A stretch of DNA of 64,000 bases, from the NCBI GenBank assembly GCA_031284315.1, contig JAITAB010000026.1:94597-158596 (forward strand), written 5' to 3'. Each line of letters begins with the position of its first letter. Within the stretch, counting starts at the first letter, position 1. The notes beneath the pieces were generated by a model. That model was not told where the DNA came from. It made no database searches and saw only the letters and a list, made by a program, of their open reading frames with translations. Shown here in pieces: positions 29,958 through 41,187 of the stretch. This DNA comes from Campylobacteraceae bacterium (lineage in GTDB: Bacteria; Campylobacterota; Campylobacteria; Campylobacterales; Campylobacteraceae). Position numbers and translations under genes: made by a program.

Positions 29958-31772
29958 TTGGAAGAGATTACGGGATTGCTTAAAAAGCATAACCTTTTGA
30001 GGGTTGTAGAGGAAAAGGTAGATATAGATATTGAGATGGGGCATATAGCTTTTTTGGAAGTCAAAAAGCCAGACTCCAAAGCGCTGCTTTTTCTAAATCC
30101 GATATGCAAAAGGCTAAATAAAGAGTTCAATATCCCCGTATTGATGAATATTTTTGGCTCTGATAAGGCTTTAAATCTTATATTTGACAAAGACCCGCAA
30201 AGCATTTCGCAAGAGATAGAAGAGTTGATGAAGCTGCGCGTGCATGCTGGCTTTAAGGGCAAAGCCGAACTTTTGAACAGGCTTTTATCATTTAAAAATA
30301 TTCCGCCCAAAAACATCAAAGGAAAAGGACTTTGTCAAGAGTTTATAAAGCAGGGCGACAAGGTCAATCTTTTTAATATCCCGATACTTACGACATGGTC
30401 GGAAGACGGCGGAGCATTTATCACAATGGGGCAGGTTTATACGCAAAGTCTTGATGGAAATGTACGCAATCTCGGCATGTATCGCTTGCAAGTGTATGAT
30501 AAAAATCATCTCGGCGTACATTGGCAGATACATAAAGACGGCATGCATTTTTTCAACGAATATAAAAAAGAGGGCAAAAAAATGCCCGTTTCCATAGCCA
30601 TCGGGGGCGACCCGCTCTATATCTGGTGCGCTCAAGCTCCGATGCCGTACGGTTTTTTTGAATTGCTTCTTTACGGCTTTATACGCGGCAAAAACGCGAA
30701 ACTTGTAAAATCGCTGACAAATCCTATATATATCCCCGATGATGTTGATTTTGTGCTGGAAGGGTGGGTAGATCCGCAAAATATGGCTATTGAAGGACCG
30801 TTTGGCGACCATACGGGATACTATACGCCAAAAGAGCTTTATCCCGTCATGGAAGTTACTTGTATCACAAGCAAGCTCGAACCCCTTTATCATGCCACCG
30901 TTGTGGGCAAGCCGCCGATTGAAGATAAATATATGGGGCAGGCGACAGGACGCATATTTTTGCCGCTTTTAAAGACTACTACGCCCGAACTCATAGACTA
31001 TCACATGCCTGAAAACGGCGTTTTCCACAATCTCATACTTGCAAAAATGAAAACGCGCTATTTCGGACATGCCAAACAGTTCATGCACGCTTTTTGGGGC
31101 GTTGGGCAGATGAGTTTTGTCAAGCATGCGATATTTGTCGGGGACGATGCGCCGAATTTGCAGGAGAGTGAAAATATCGCACAATTTATATTAAACAGGA
31201 TAAATAAAGACAGCATTATCATTAGCGAGGGAATTTGCGATGCGCTTGATCATGCTTCGCCGAATGCAAGTTACGGCGGGAAATTGGGGCTTGACTGCAC
31301 AAATGGCGAAATAGAAAGCGAGCCAAAAGAGATTATAAGCGATGCCGAACTTTTGGATAAAATGTCGCTTATATGCCGCGAGATAAAAGATATTAGGCAA
31401 TTCATGAGCGGCACAAAAACGCCGATAACTTTCATAGCTTTAAAAAAAGAGCGGCTGATACGGGAAGTATTCAGGCTTTTAAGACCTGTCAAACGGCACA
31501 CGAAACTGCTTGTTTTTGTAGATGCCGAAAGCGATGATATAGACAATCTTTACATGCTAATCTGGAAAGTTACAAACAATATAGACGCAAAACGGGATAT
31601 ATTTATAGAAGATGAATTTTTCGGCATTGATGCCACTAAAAAAGGCGCTCTTGAAGGATATAACCGCGAATGGCCGAATGTGGTAAACTGTGATAAAAAC
31701 GTATTGGAGAATTTAAAAAAACGGGGGCTTGCGGAGTTTGACGAAGAGTTTTGCAAAAAGTTTTGGATATAA
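29958..31772 (+). CDS. UbiD-family decarboxylase (menaquinone biosynthesis type)
   Basis: UbiD-like sequence: YRLQVYDKNHLGVHWQIHKDG, EGPFGDHTGYYTPKELYPVMEVT. Confidence 0.9.
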   Translation: MEEITGLLKKHNLLRVVEEKVDIDIEMGHIAFLEVKKPDSKALLFLNPICKRLNKEFNIPVLMNIFGSDKALNLIFDKDPQSISQEIEELMKLRVHAGFKGKAELLNRLLSFKNIPPKNIKGKGLCQEFIKQGDKVNLFNIPILTTWSEDGGAFITMGQVYTQSLDGNVRNLGMYRLQVYDKNHLGVHWQIHKDGMHFFNEYKKEGKKMPVSIAIGGDPLYIWCAQAPMPYGFFELLLYGFIRGKNAKLVKSLTNPIYIPDDVDFVLEGWVDPQNMAIEGPFGDHTGYYTPKELYPVMEVTCITSKLEPLYHATVVGKPPIEDKYMGQATGRIFLPLLKTTTPELIDYHMPENGVFHNLILAKMKTRYFGHAKQFMHAFWGVGQMSFVKHAIFVGDDAPNLQESENIAQFILNRINKDSIIISEGICDALDHASPNASYGGKLGLDCTNGEIESEPKEIISDAELLDKMSLICREIKDIRQFMSGTKTPITFIALKKERLIREVFRLLRPVKRHTKLLVFVDAESDDIDNLYMLIWKVTNNIDAKRDIFIEDEFFGIDATKKGALEGYNREWPNVVNCDKNVLENLKKRGLAEFDEEFCKKFWI

Positions 31773-31879
31773 AAACGACTTTTTGACGCTTAAAAATAAA
31801 AAGTAACTCCGCGCTCTTATAATAATTAAATTAAATTATTTTTGGTAAAATTACTAAGATTTTCTATTGAAGGAAAGCC

Positions 31880-32467
31880 ATGAAGCGAGTCAGCTACAAG
31901 CCTATTTCAGAGCGTTTTAACATTCCAAGACCGACATTGATAGAGTGGCAGAAATGCTCGGATGCTCATGAAAAAAATTGGCGTGCGGGACATATTGAGT
32001 ATTTGAGGGAGCAGATTGACACGGAAAACGAGACAAAAAAAGAGCTGTGTGAAAAAGCGATACTGCCCGAAGAACTTTTTTTGATATGCGTCTATCTTTT
32101 CCTTACATGCACAAAAAGCGTTCCGAAAAAAGAGGATTTTAAAAAAGGAATAAAGGAGTTTTTGCTCTATCCTAAAAAATCAATAGAATTTCAGCATGAA
32201 TTTGCCAAACGCATTTGGAAAGAGGGTGAATCCCTTCATGAGGCGTGTTTCAAAAGCCTTTTTTTGGCGGATAGTTTGAGCGTTTTTCAATATTATGTCT
32301 TGATGCGCTCCGCGCTTGATTTTAATCTCAGGCTTTTTAATAATGAAAATCTCTTGTGCTACGGAGGAATTAAAGGCAAAACATGGCAGGAACTTCACAT
32401 GTACGATAAGGAATTTTCATTGAAAAATATCGCTGATTACTTTAAAAAAATCGGGATTTTATTATAA
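31880..32467 (+). CDS. Conserved hypothetical protein with possible N-terminal HTH
   Basis: Complete 195-aa ORF; N-term YKPISERFNIPRPTLIEWQK looks HTH-like. Confidence 0.6.
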   Translation: MKRVSYKPISERFNIPRPTLIEWQKCSDAHEKNWRAGHIEYLREQIDTENETKKELCEKAILPEELFLICVYLFLTCTKSVPKKEDFKKGIKEFLLYPKKSIEFQHEFAKRIWKEGESLHEACFKSLFLADSLSVFQYYVLMRSALDFNLRLFNNENLLCYGGIKGKTWQELHMYDKEFSLKNIADYFKKIGILL

Positions 32468-32748
32468 AAGTAAATTATATTTTACCATATTTTAATAAAA
32501 TTATGCAATTCGTAAAACAGGCTTTTCTCCATAAAAAATAACAAAAAAGAAACTTTTTAAGTCAATTTTTCTTTACTGAATTTTTTTTATTCAAACATGT
32601 TTTATCCTTTTAAAATGTTCCATATTTACACATATTTTTTATACGCAAGAGTAAAATCGGGCGTTTTAATAGAGCAGGATAGAATAATATATTAAGATAA
32701 AAAAATATTACAAATCCAGCTTTTTGAAGCAGAAAATTAGGAGCAGAA

Positions 32749-33885
32749 ATGGGGCATCAAAAACTTTATGATGAGATAGCCGCGAGACTTGAAACTTTGG
32801 CTGAATTTCCGAAAATAAAAGAGGAAAAGTCTGTAAGCGCGCTTTTGGAAGAGAGCGGCATAAACAGGCGCGATTTTATGAAATGGGCTGCCGGCATGAC
32901 AGCTATGTTTTCTCTGCCTGTATCATTCACGCCGTTAATGGCGCAGGCTGCGGAACTTACCGACAGACTGCCTGTTATTTGGCTGCATATGGCAGAGTGT
33001 ACGGGATGCAGCGAGAGTTTGCTAAGGACGGACGCGCCCACGATTGACAATCTGATATTTGACCATATTTCATTGGAGTATCATGAGACGATTATGGCGG
33101 CGGCAGGCTGGCAGGCTGAGCATAATCTTGAAGACGCGATAAAAAAGTATAAAGGCAAATATATTCTCATGGTTGAGGGCGGAATTCCCGCAGGAAGCAG
33201 CGAGTTTTATCTAACGGTCGGACCTCATGGCAAAAAGGGAGCAGAACATGCAAGAGATGCGGCGGCAAGCGCGGCGGCGATATTTGCTATCGGAACCTGT
33301 TCAAGTTTCGGCGGCATACAGGCTGCAAAGCCAAATCCTACCAATGCCAAACCGCTTAGCAAGATTACAAATAAACCCGTTATAAATGTCCCGGGCTGCC
33401 CTCCGAGCGAGAAAAATATCGTAGGAAATGTGCTTCATTACATACTTTTCGGCACGCTTCCTGCGCTTGATGCGTACAATCGTCCAAAATGGGCTTACGG
33501 CATCAGAATCCACGACCTTTGCGAAAGACGCGGACACTTTGACGCGGGCGAATTTGTACAGCAGTTTGGCGATGAAGGCGCAAAGAAAGGCTACTGTTTA
33601 TATAAAGTCGGATGCAAGGGACCTTATACGTTCAACAACTGCTCGCGCGCGAGATTCAATCAGCACACTTCATGGCCTGTTCAGGCAGGACACGGCTGCA
33701 TAGGATGCTCAGAGCCTGATTTTTGGGATAGCATGGGTACATTTGAAGAGCCTCTTGCCGATAAGTTATACAGTTCAATTTCAGCAGACAGCACAGCGGA
33801 TAAAATCGGTATCGCACTTTTGACCGTAACGGCAGTCGGCATAGCGGCGCATGCGGCTTTGGGCGCAATTAAAAAAGATAAATAA
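32749..33885 (+). CDS. hydA: NiFe hydrogenase small subunit (Tat-exported, group 1)
   Basis: Twin-arginine signal NRRDFMKWAAG; Fe-S ligands WLHMAECTGCSESLLR, GTCSSFGG, GCPPSEKN; C-terminal TM. Confidence 0.96.
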   Translation: MGHQKLYDEIAARLETLAEFPKIKEEKSVSALLEESGINRRDFMKWAAGMTAMFSLPVSFTPLMAQAAELTDRLPVIWLHMAECTGCSESLLRTDAPTIDNLIFDHISLEYHETIMAAAGWQAEHNLEDAIKKYKGKYILMVEGGIPAGSSEFYLTVGPHGKKGAEHARDAAASAAAIFAIGTCSSFGGIQAAKPNPTNAKPLSKITNKPVINVPGCPPSEKNIVGNVLHYILFGTLPALDAYNRPKWAYGIRIHDLCERRGHFDAGEFVQQFGDEGAKKGYCLYKVGCKGPYTFNNCSRARFNQHTSWPVQAGHGCIGCSEPDFWDSMGTFEEPLADKLYSSISADSTADKIGIALLTVTAVGIAAHAALGAIKKDK

Positions 33886-33896
33886 AAGGGCGGATT

Positions 33897-35621
33897 ATGA
33901 GTAAAAGAATAGTAGTAGATCCTATTACGAGAATAGAAGGACATTTAAGAGTAGAAGTAGTTGTTGATGATAATAATGTCGTAACGGAAGCTTACTCTTC
34001 CGCCACGCTTTGGAGAGGCATAGAGCATATAGTCAAAGGGCGCGACCCAAGAGACGCGGGATTTTTTGTCCAGAGAATCTGCGGCGTATGTACATTTTCG
34101 CATTATAAAGCGGGTATTATGGCGGTTGAAGACGCTTTAAAAATTACGCCTCCGTTAAACGCCGTACTTACAAGAACGCTTATGAATAATGCGCTCTTTT
34201 TGCACGACCACCCTGTTCATTTCTACAATCTTCACGGACTTGATTGGGTAGATATAGTCTCAGCTCTTGGAGCAGACCCGAAAAAAGCGAGCGATGAAGC
34301 GTTTAAATATACATCTACGCCTATCGCAACGGGTGCAGACCACTTGAAAGCGGTCAAGGATAAAGTTGCGGCATTTGCGGGCAAAGGACATTTGGGACCA
34401 TTTGCAAATGCGTATTGGGGGCATAAAACTTACCATTTGACGCCTGAGCAAAACCTAATCGCGCTTTCGCACTATCTTGAATGTCTAAAAATCCAAAGAA
34501 CAGTCGCGCAAATGATGGCGATTTTCGGCTCAAAACAGCCGCATCCGCAAAGCCTAACGGTCGGCGGCGTTACATGCGTTATGGATCTGCTTGATCCTGC
34601 CAGACTTGGCGAATATTTGGTGAAATTTCAAGAAATTGCCGATTTTGTCAATCGCGCGTATTATCCCGACCTTGTCATGGCAGGCAAAGCGTATGCGGGC
34701 GAAAAGAGCGTAACGGGCGACATGGGCGTGCCAAATCTCTTTACATTTAAAGAGTTTCAGCTTAATGCAAACGACTGGCTGTTTGACAGCGGTATCATAC
34801 TTGACGGCGACATTAGTAAAGTGCATGAAGTTGACGAGGCAAAGATTACCGAAGAGGCTACGCGCGCATGGTATGAGGATAATGAACCTTTACATCCGTA
34901 TGACGGCAAAACCAATCCTAAATATACAGGTTTCAAAGACGCTCAAACGATTGACGGCAGCGGTAAATCAGCCGATACGAAAGTTATTGACGAGCAGGGA
35001 AAATACTCATGGATAAAAGCTCCGCGATACGACGGCAAGCCTATGCAGGTCGGACCTTTGGCGAATATAGTCGTAAATTACGCGAAAGGAAACGAGAGAG
35101 TAGCAAAAGTCGTAGAGCAGTTTTTAAGCGACACGGGACTTCCTGTGGCTGCCGTTTTTTCAACTTTGGGACGCACGGCATGCCGCATGATAGAAGCAAA
35201 AGTTATCGCAGACAACGGACTTAAAGCGTTTAATAATTTGATTGCAAACTTGAAAGTTGATCAGGAAACTTGCACTCCTTATGTGATAGATAAAAACAGA
35301 GAATACCAAGGCAGATATATAGGGCATGTTCCGCGCGGAACTTTGAGCCACTGGGTGAAAATTAAAAACGGACTTATTGAAAATTATCAAGCCGTTGTTC
35401 CTTCTACATGGAATGCTTCTCCAAAAGATGCCAAAGGCGCAAGAGGTCCGTATGAAGAGTGTTTGATAGGTCTTAAAATAGCCGATTTGTCAAAACCTTT
35501 GGAGATAGTGAGAGTTATCCATTCGTATGACCCTTGTATCGCGTGCGCAGTGCATGTTATGGATACTAAAGGCAACGAACTTGGCTCGCATAAAGTTTCT
35601 CAAGACAATATAGTCTGCTAA
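33897..35621 (+). CDS. hydB: NiFe hydrogenase large subunit
   Basis: N-terminal RICGVCTFSH and C-terminal DPCIACAVHV Ni ligands with cleavable tail. Confidence 0.97.
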   Translation: MSKRIVVDPITRIEGHLRVEVVVDDNNVVTEAYSSATLWRGIEHIVKGRDPRDAGFFVQRICGVCTFSHYKAGIMAVEDALKITPPLNAVLTRTLMNNALFLHDHPVHFYNLHGLDWVDIVSALGADPKKASDEAFKYTSTPIATGADHLKAVKDKVAAFAGKGHLGPFANAYWGHKTYHLTPEQNLIALSHYLECLKIQRTVAQMMAIFGSKQPHPQSLTVGGVTCVMDLLDPARLGEYLVKFQEIADFVNRAYYPDLVMAGKAYAGEKSVTGDMGVPNLFTFKEFQLNANDWLFDSGIILDGDISKVHEVDEAKITEEATRAWYEDNEPLHPYDGKTNPKYTGFKDAQTIDGSGKSADTKVIDEQGKYSWIKAPRYDGKPMQVGPLANIVVNYAKGNERVAKVVEQFLSDTGLPVAAVFSTLGRTACRMIEAKVIADNGLKAFNNLIANLKVDQETCTPYVIDKNREYQGRYIGHVPRGTLSHWVKIKNGLIENYQAVVPSTWNASPKDAKGARGPYEECLIGLKIADLSKPLEIVRVIHSYDPCIACAVHVMDTKGNELGSHKVSQDNIVC

Positions 35622-35631
35622 GGAGGATAGA

Positions 35632-36321
35632 ATGTCTAAAGAATTACTCGCAAGAGAGGCGGAAGTAGAATATACATCCTCCACAAGATGGGTGCATTGG
35701 ATACGCTTTTTTTCCATTATCGCGCTTACGGTAACGGGATTTTATATCGCGTATGTTTTCGTTGCGCCCGAAGTTTCAAGCGAACCGACTCTCTTCTTGC
35801 AGGCGAAAATAAGAATGGTGCATGAGATATTAGGCTTTTTGTTGATAGCTATTACGATATATAAAACTTATGTGTTTATATTTGACAAAGATCATGTACA
35901 GAGGCTGGAAATTATCTCCTATAAGGACTTTTTCAATGTGAAAATTTGGATAGCGCAGATAAAATATTATCTATTTTTGGGTGAACATCCGAAGCTTCAT
36001 GGAGTATATAATCCGCTCCAATTCGCCGCGTATGTCATGCTCTATCTCATGATAGCGCTTCTTAGTTTGACGGGACTTATATTGTATGTGCATATCTATC
36101 ATGACGGTCTTGGCGGCGCGCTGTATCCTTTAATGCGATGGTTTGAAGCGTTAATGGGCGGTTTGGCTAATGTCAGAATGATACATCATATAGCTATGTG
36201 GATTGTTTTGATATTCGTTCCCGTGCATGTGTATATGGTCATATTTAACTCCATAAAAGGCAAAGAGGGCGCGCTTGATGCGGTTGTCAGCGGTTTGAAA
36301 TTTAAACGCAAACATCATTGA
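35632..36321 (+). CDS. hydC: Hydrogenase cytochrome b subunit
   Basis: TM protein with conserved His residues (RWVHWIRFFSI, MIHHIAMWIVLIFVPVHVYMVI), within hyd operon. Confidence 0.92.
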   Translation: MSKELLAREAEVEYTSSTRWVHWIRFFSIIALTVTGFYIAYVFVAPEVSSEPTLFLQAKIRMVHEILGFLLIAITIYKTYVFIFDKDHVQRLEIISYKDFFNVKIWIAQIKYYLFLGEHPKLHGVYNPLQFAAYVMLYLMIALLSLTGLILYVHIYHDGLGGALYPLMRWFEALMGGLANVRMIHHIAMWIVLIFVPVHVYMVIFNSIKGKEGALDAVVSGLKFKRKHH

Positions 36322-36324
36322 TAT

Positions 36325-36867
36325 ATGAAAATCGCACTTCTTGGTATCGGCAATATAATGTTCTCCGATGAAGGCATCGGAGTTCATTTGTGCCGATATA
36401 TGGAACAAAAATATCGTTTTACTTCCCAAATCCACACTCTTGACTTTATTGACGGCGGCACATTAGCCGAAAGACTGATACCGATAATACTCAGATATGA
36501 TTATGTTATTATATTAGACTGCATAAGCGCAGATGACGGCAAATGCGGCGATGTCTATTTTTTTGATTTTGACGATATTCCCAAACATATCTCATGGCAA
36601 GGAAGCGCTCATGAAGTTGAAATGCTGCAAACTTTGACTATGATGGATATAGTAGGCGACAGACCGAAAACAAAAATAATCGGCATCGTTCCGCAGGTTG
36701 TGGCGGATACTACGCTGGAATTGACAGAGCCTGTCAAAGAGGGCGCGAAAGTGATGGAGAGCGTTCTTTTAAAGCATTTAAAAAAGCTTGGATTTGAGAT
36801 TGATACGGTTAATAAAGAGCTTGATATTCAAGAAGTTGCTCACAAATTCGGAACATACGAGGGTTGA
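36325..36867 (+). CDS. hydD: Hydrogenase maturation endopeptidase
   Basis: LGIGNIMFSDEGIGVHL and LDFIDGGTLAERL, HyaD/HybD family. Confidence 0.92.
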   Translation: MKIALLGIGNIMFSDEGIGVHLCRYMEQKYRFTSQIHTLDFIDGGTLAERLIPIILRYDYVIILDCISADDGKCGDVYFFDFDDIPKHISWQGSAHEVEMLQTLTMMDIVGDRPKTKIIGIVPQVVADTTLELTEPVKEGAKVMESVLLKHLKKLGFEIDTVNKELDIQEVAHKFGTYEG

Positions 36868-38510
36868 TGATACTTATTTATGATTTTAACTGTTTGGCGG
36901 ATAACGGCGTTTTGGAAAATTTTTTAGAAGATATTGCCAAAAATACAAAACACTGCATAACAAAAGAGAGCGGTAAAATTTCCCTGTGCGTTGAGGGCGG
37001 CGAAGATGAATTAAAATCATTTTCCGACACGCTCTCCAAAACTCTTCCGTTCTCTCTCTTTTTGAAAAGCGTAAATGCGCATACATGCATGCAATGGGAG
37101 AGTTTAAAAACTATAAAAATACCCAAATGCGAAATAACTCTTCCCTTTACGCAAAAAGCTCTTTTAAGGGCAAAGGCGGAGTTTAATCCTTTTGTCAAAA
37201 ATGAGATTGGAGCAAATCCCGATATTTCGCCGCCGCTTGTTTTTCAGGATAAAAACGGGCGCAAAGAGTATTTTGAAAACTTTAAAGAGGCTTTTTTCAA
37301 AGCGGCAAAAGTGGCTGCTAATGGAGGATATTTAAACATTAAAACCAAAAACGGTTTTATTAGCGTCTCAAAACTGCAAGATAAAAAATATGAAAATTTC
37401 AGCGTCATGCTTATGGATTTGGGCACAGCTTCCAAAATAGCCGTTTTGAAAAATGCCGAAATATCGGCTCTCGCATCGCTTGAAAAACCGCTCGTGAAAA
37501 CGCATTCCAATTTGATTTTTGCGTCAAATTATCCGAATTTTCCCCGTTTTTTTAATGTCGGGCTTGCAAACGACCTGTTTTTATATCTGTTAAGCGCCGT
37601 TTTATTTGAAATGGGCGTTGAATTTACAGCGCTGGAGGCAAAGCGCAGCGCGCCCGATGCGTCCTTGTACTTTGAAGAAGAAACGGAGCAAAACGAGCGG
37701 CTTCAAATCTGCGCTCTTGATAACGGGCAAAATATCATAGTAAAAGGCGTCTCTTTTGCATCGCCGAAACTTTTAAACGCTATAAAACCGCTGAAAAATC
37801 CGCATCACATGCAATTTGCGGCGGCTATGCAGGAGAATGATTTGTTTGAAGAAGCGTCATGCGGCGTGTATTTGAGTTTGAAAAATAACGATATGATTAT
37901 GTTTTACAGCGCTCAAACGGGCGTTATTGACATGGTAAATATTGCTTATGAAAATTCGCTGCAAGAGATGCTGGAAAATATCGCTGACGAGGACGAGACA
38001 GGCTCAAAACTTGTAAAAAATTTCGCGGAAAAATTTCCTCTGATTTTTGCAAAAGCCAAAGATATTTCATTTGAAGAAAAGCCGAAAAATATTGCAAATC
38101 TCTGGAATATCGCCGCTTTTTTAATGGGGCTTGGCGAAAATTTGGACGAAGCGCGAGAGAAATTGTTTGAAAATATTGAGATATTCGGCGGGCAAAAGGG
38201 TCCCAGAATTGATTATAAACTTTTAGACGAAAAGAGCGCGAAAACAACTCTAAATGCGCGCAAATTTATAAGAAGCGTGATGAGTTTTTGCCTTGCCGAT
38301 GTGGATAGCGGGCTTTTGTCATACGGCATAGTTGAAAGTTTGGTCTATTTTTTAAGCGATTTTGCGGATGGGTTGAAGGGCGATTTTCAGATAAAAAACA
38401 TACTGCTTTTGGGTTCGCTTTTTAGCGTGAAAACCGTATCAAACTTATCCGTAAAACATATCGTAAATTACAGGGTGGATTTCAATCGCGAATTGCCCAT
38501 AGAGTTATGA
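36864..38510 (+). CDS. hydE: Hydrogenase operon protein, HydE-like
   Basis: Position and length match HydE of Helicobacter/Wolinella hyd operons; overlaps neighbours. Confidence 0.65.
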   Translation: MMILIYDFNCLADNGVLENFLEDIAKNTKHCITKESGKISLCVEGGEDELKSFSDTLSKTLPFSLFLKSVNAHTCMQWESLKTIKIPKCEITLPFTQKALLRAKAEFNPFVKNEIGANPDISPPLVFQDKNGRKEYFENFKEAFFKAAKVAANGGYLNIKTKNGFISVSKLQDKKYENFSVMLMDLGTASKIAVLKNAEISALASLEKPLVKTHSNLIFASNYPNFPRFFNVGLANDLFLYLLSAVLFEMGVEFTALEAKRSAPDASLYFEEETEQNERLQICALDNGQNIIVKGVSFASPKLLNAIKPLKNPHHMQFAAAMQENDLFEEASCGVYLSLKNNDMIMFYSAQTGVIDMVNIAYENSLQEMLENIADEDETGSKLVKNFAEKFPLIFAKAKDISFEEKPKNIANLWNIAAFLMGLGENLDEAREKLFENIEIFGGQKGPRIDYKLLDEKSAKTTLNARKFIRSVMSFCLADVDSGLLSYGIVESLVYFLSDFADGLKGDFQIKNILLLGSLFSVKTVSNLSVKHIVNYRVDFNRELPIEL

Positions 38511-40717
38511 AAACCCGCAAAATTTATGAGATTGAAGGCATAGTGCAGGGCGTTGGTTTTCGCCCATTTGTCTTTACGCTTGCTTGCAAATATTTTCTCA
38601 AAGGGATAGTATATAACCGCTCCGCAGGCGTTTATGCCGAAGTTGAGGGCGAAGAGGAGTTGATATCAAAGTTTGAATTTGAACTGCAAAATTATCCGCC
38701 CCCGCTGTCCAGAATAGATAAAATCACGCAAAAGAGCGCATCTTTTAAAAATTACGCCGATTTTCAAATCCTCAAAAGCGAAGTAACGCCCTTTAAAAAT
38801 ACGCTTATTTCGCCCGACATATCTTTATGCGGGGATTGTTTAAAGGAAATGAGGGATAAAAATAACAGACGGTTTGGCTATCCGTTGATAAACTGCACGA
38901 ACTGCGGTCCTAGATACTCCATCACAAAAACTGTCCCATACGACAGGATAAACACTTCCATGAGCGTTTTTGAAATGTGTGGAGAGTGCAGGGCGGAGTA
39001 TAACGACCCGCAAGAGCGCCGCTATCATGCGCAGCCTATATCATGCCCAAAATGCGGACCGAAAATAACATTTACGGATATGAAAAGCGGCTTTAAAACC
39101 GACAATATGCCTCTTGAAAAATTAGCCGAAGAGATAAAATCGGGCAAAATTACGGCTTTGAAAGGCTTGGGCGGATTTCACATCATTTGCGATGCGTCAA
39201 ACGAAAATACGCTTAAATTGTTGAGGGAAAAAAAATGCAGACCATCAAAGCCTTTTGCCGTTTTAATGAGTTCGCTTGAAATGGTAAAGAAGTATTGCGA
39301 TATAACGCCGCGCGAGCAAGAGGCGCTTTTGTCCCGCGAAAAACCTATAACGCTTGTGAAAAAACGCGCCCATGTCGGCGGTATTATCGCGCCGCATACG
39401 AACAGGCTCGGCGTATTTTTGCCTTATACGGGGCTGCTTGTGAGGATTTCGGAACTTCTTGATATGCCGCTTATCGCGACTTCGGCGAATATCGGCGGCG
39501 AGCCTATCATCACTAATGCAAAGGATTTGGAAAGCAAACTCGAGGGTATTATAAATTCTTATGTTGATTATGAACGGGAGATTGTAAACTTTTGCGATGA
39601 CAGCGTTGTGCAGTTTACACATACTGATATACCCATTTTTTTGCGTATATCGCGCGGCATTGCGCCAATATCTTTTTTGCCGCGCCAAAACAGCCCAAAA
39701 AAAATACTCGCTCTTGGAGCGCACCAAAAAAGTTCCATAGCTTTGTATGACGGCAAAAATGTGATTTTAAGTCCATATATCGGCGATTTGGACAGCGTGT
39801 CGAGCTTTGAGGCTTATGAAAAAACGATTGAAAATTTCAAGCGGTTTTATGATTTTGAAGCCGATATTTTGGTCTGCGACAAACATCCGCAGTATGCTTC
39901 TACGATGTATGCAAAGCGGCAAAATCTGCCTATCGTTGAAGTACAGCACCACTACGCGCACATTTTAAGCGTCATGTTTGAGCATGATATAAACGAAGAA
40001 GTTTTGGGCGTCTCTTGGGACGGGACGGGATACGGGGACGATGGGAATATTTGGGGCGGCGAGTTTTTTTTGTGCGGCTTAAAGCATTATAAAAGGCTCT
40101 ATTCATTCAAGCCGTTTAAACTTTTGGGCGGCGAGGGAAGTATCAAAAATATAGACCGAATCGCCTTTTCCATACTTTATCCCATGAGAGATAACGCTCT
40201 TGCGGCGGCATTTTTGGATAGTTTTGCCCAAAAAGAGTTATTGAAACAATCTTACGAAAAAGATATAAACGCGCCTCTTTGCAATTCCGCAGGACGCCTT
40301 TTTGATGCCGCCGCCGCGATAATTTTAAAACAAAAAACAGTAACTTATGACGGTGAAAGCGGACTGCGCCTTGAAGCTTTGTACGATAAAAGCGTGCATG
40401 AGAGATATAGCATAGTCATAAACGAAAAACATGAGATAGAGTATATCTATTGGTTTTTGGGAATGCTTAAAGACGAGCCTAAAATTGCCGCGTCAAAATT
40501 TATCAACACTTTGGCGGCGCTGATAGCTCATATAGTTAAAAAACATAATAAAAAGGCCGTATTGAGCGGAGGCGTCTTTCAAAACAGGACGCTTGTAGAA
40601 AAAACGGCGGAGTTATTGGAAAAAGAACAAATAGAGTTTTTTTTGGCAAAAAGCGTTTCGCCCAACGACAGTTCAATCGCGCTTGGGCAGATAGCTTATG
40701 CATTGAATAATTTATAA
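38507..40717 (+). CDS. hypF: Carbamoyltransferase HypF
   Basis: Acylphosphatase domain (GIVQGVGFRPFVF), Zn fingers (CGDC/CTNCG, CGEC/CPKCG), YrdC-like and Kae1-like domains. Confidence 0.96.
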   Translation: MKTRKIYEIEGIVQGVGFRPFVFTLACKYFLKGIVYNRSAGVYAEVEGEEELISKFEFELQNYPPPLSRIDKITQKSASFKNYADFQILKSEVTPFKNTLISPDISLCGDCLKEMRDKNNRRFGYPLINCTNCGPRYSITKTVPYDRINTSMSVFEMCGECRAEYNDPQERRYHAQPISCPKCGPKITFTDMKSGFKTDNMPLEKLAEEIKSGKITALKGLGGFHIICDASNENTLKLLREKKCRPSKPFAVLMSSLEMVKKYCDITPREQEALLSREKPITLVKKRAHVGGIIAPHTNRLGVFLPYTGLLVRISELLDMPLIATSANIGGEPIITNAKDLESKLEGIINSYVDYEREIVNFCDDSVVQFTHTDIPIFLRISRGIAPISFLPRQNSPKKILALGAHQKSSIALYDGKNVILSPYIGDLDSVSSFEAYEKTIENFKRFYDFEADILVCDKHPQYASTMYAKRQNLPIVEVQHHYAHILSVMFEHDINEEVLGVSWDGTGYGDDGNIWGGEFFLCGLKHYKRLYSFKPFKLLGGEGSIKNIDRIAFSILYPMRDNALAAAFLDSFAQKELLKQSYEKDINAPLCNSAGRLFDAAAAIILKQKTVTYDGESGLRLEALYDKSVHERYSIVINEKHEIEYIYWFLGMLKDEPKIAASKFINTLAALIAHIVKKHNKKAVLSGGVFQNRTLVEKTAELLEKEQIEFFLAKSVSPNDSSIALGQIAYALNNL

Positions 40718-40770
40718 AATACTAAGTATTTTAATATTATCATACAATAAATATTCACTAAGGCATAAAA

Positions 40771-41187
40771 ATGATGGATAAAATAATACGATTTACGATT
40801 TCTCTGCCCGAGCCTCTTTTGGACGAGCTTGATAAAAAGGTTACGGAACAGGGATATGTTTCGAGAAGCGAGTTTATCAGGGATTTGATAAGAGAGAAAA
40901 TGATAAGAGACGAATGGGAAGGCGGATATGAGGAGGTTATCGGCGTTTTGACTATCGTTTATACTCATCATCAAAACGATTTGGTTCAAAAGATTACCGA
41001 TATTCAGCATGACGCGAATGTGCATATAATGTGTACTACTCATGTGCATGTAAACCACGAAAACTGTCTTGAAACGATAATGCTGAAAGGTTTGGCTGAC
41101 GATATCGTGAGTTTTTCGCAAAAGATTTCAGGTCTTAAAGGCGTGAAATTTGCAAAACTCGTCCAAGCCGCCGTTCCGATATCATGA
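40771..41187 (+). CDS. nikR: Nickel-responsive regulator NikR
   Basis: RHH domain ([36 protein letters not shown]) and His/Cys Ni site (HHQ...[14 protein letters not shown]). Confidence 0.95.
   Translation: MMDKIIRFTISLPEPLLDELDKKVTEQGYVSRSEFIRDLIREKMIRDEWEGGYEEVIGVLTIVYTHHQNDLVQKITDIQHDANVHIMCTTHVHVNHENCLETIMLKGLADDIVSFSQKISGLKGVKFAKLVQAAVPIS

Noticed and set aside
30288-30893. 201-aa minus-strand ORF opposite the UbiD-like gene
   Set aside because: Antisense to a gene with clear UbiD motifs.
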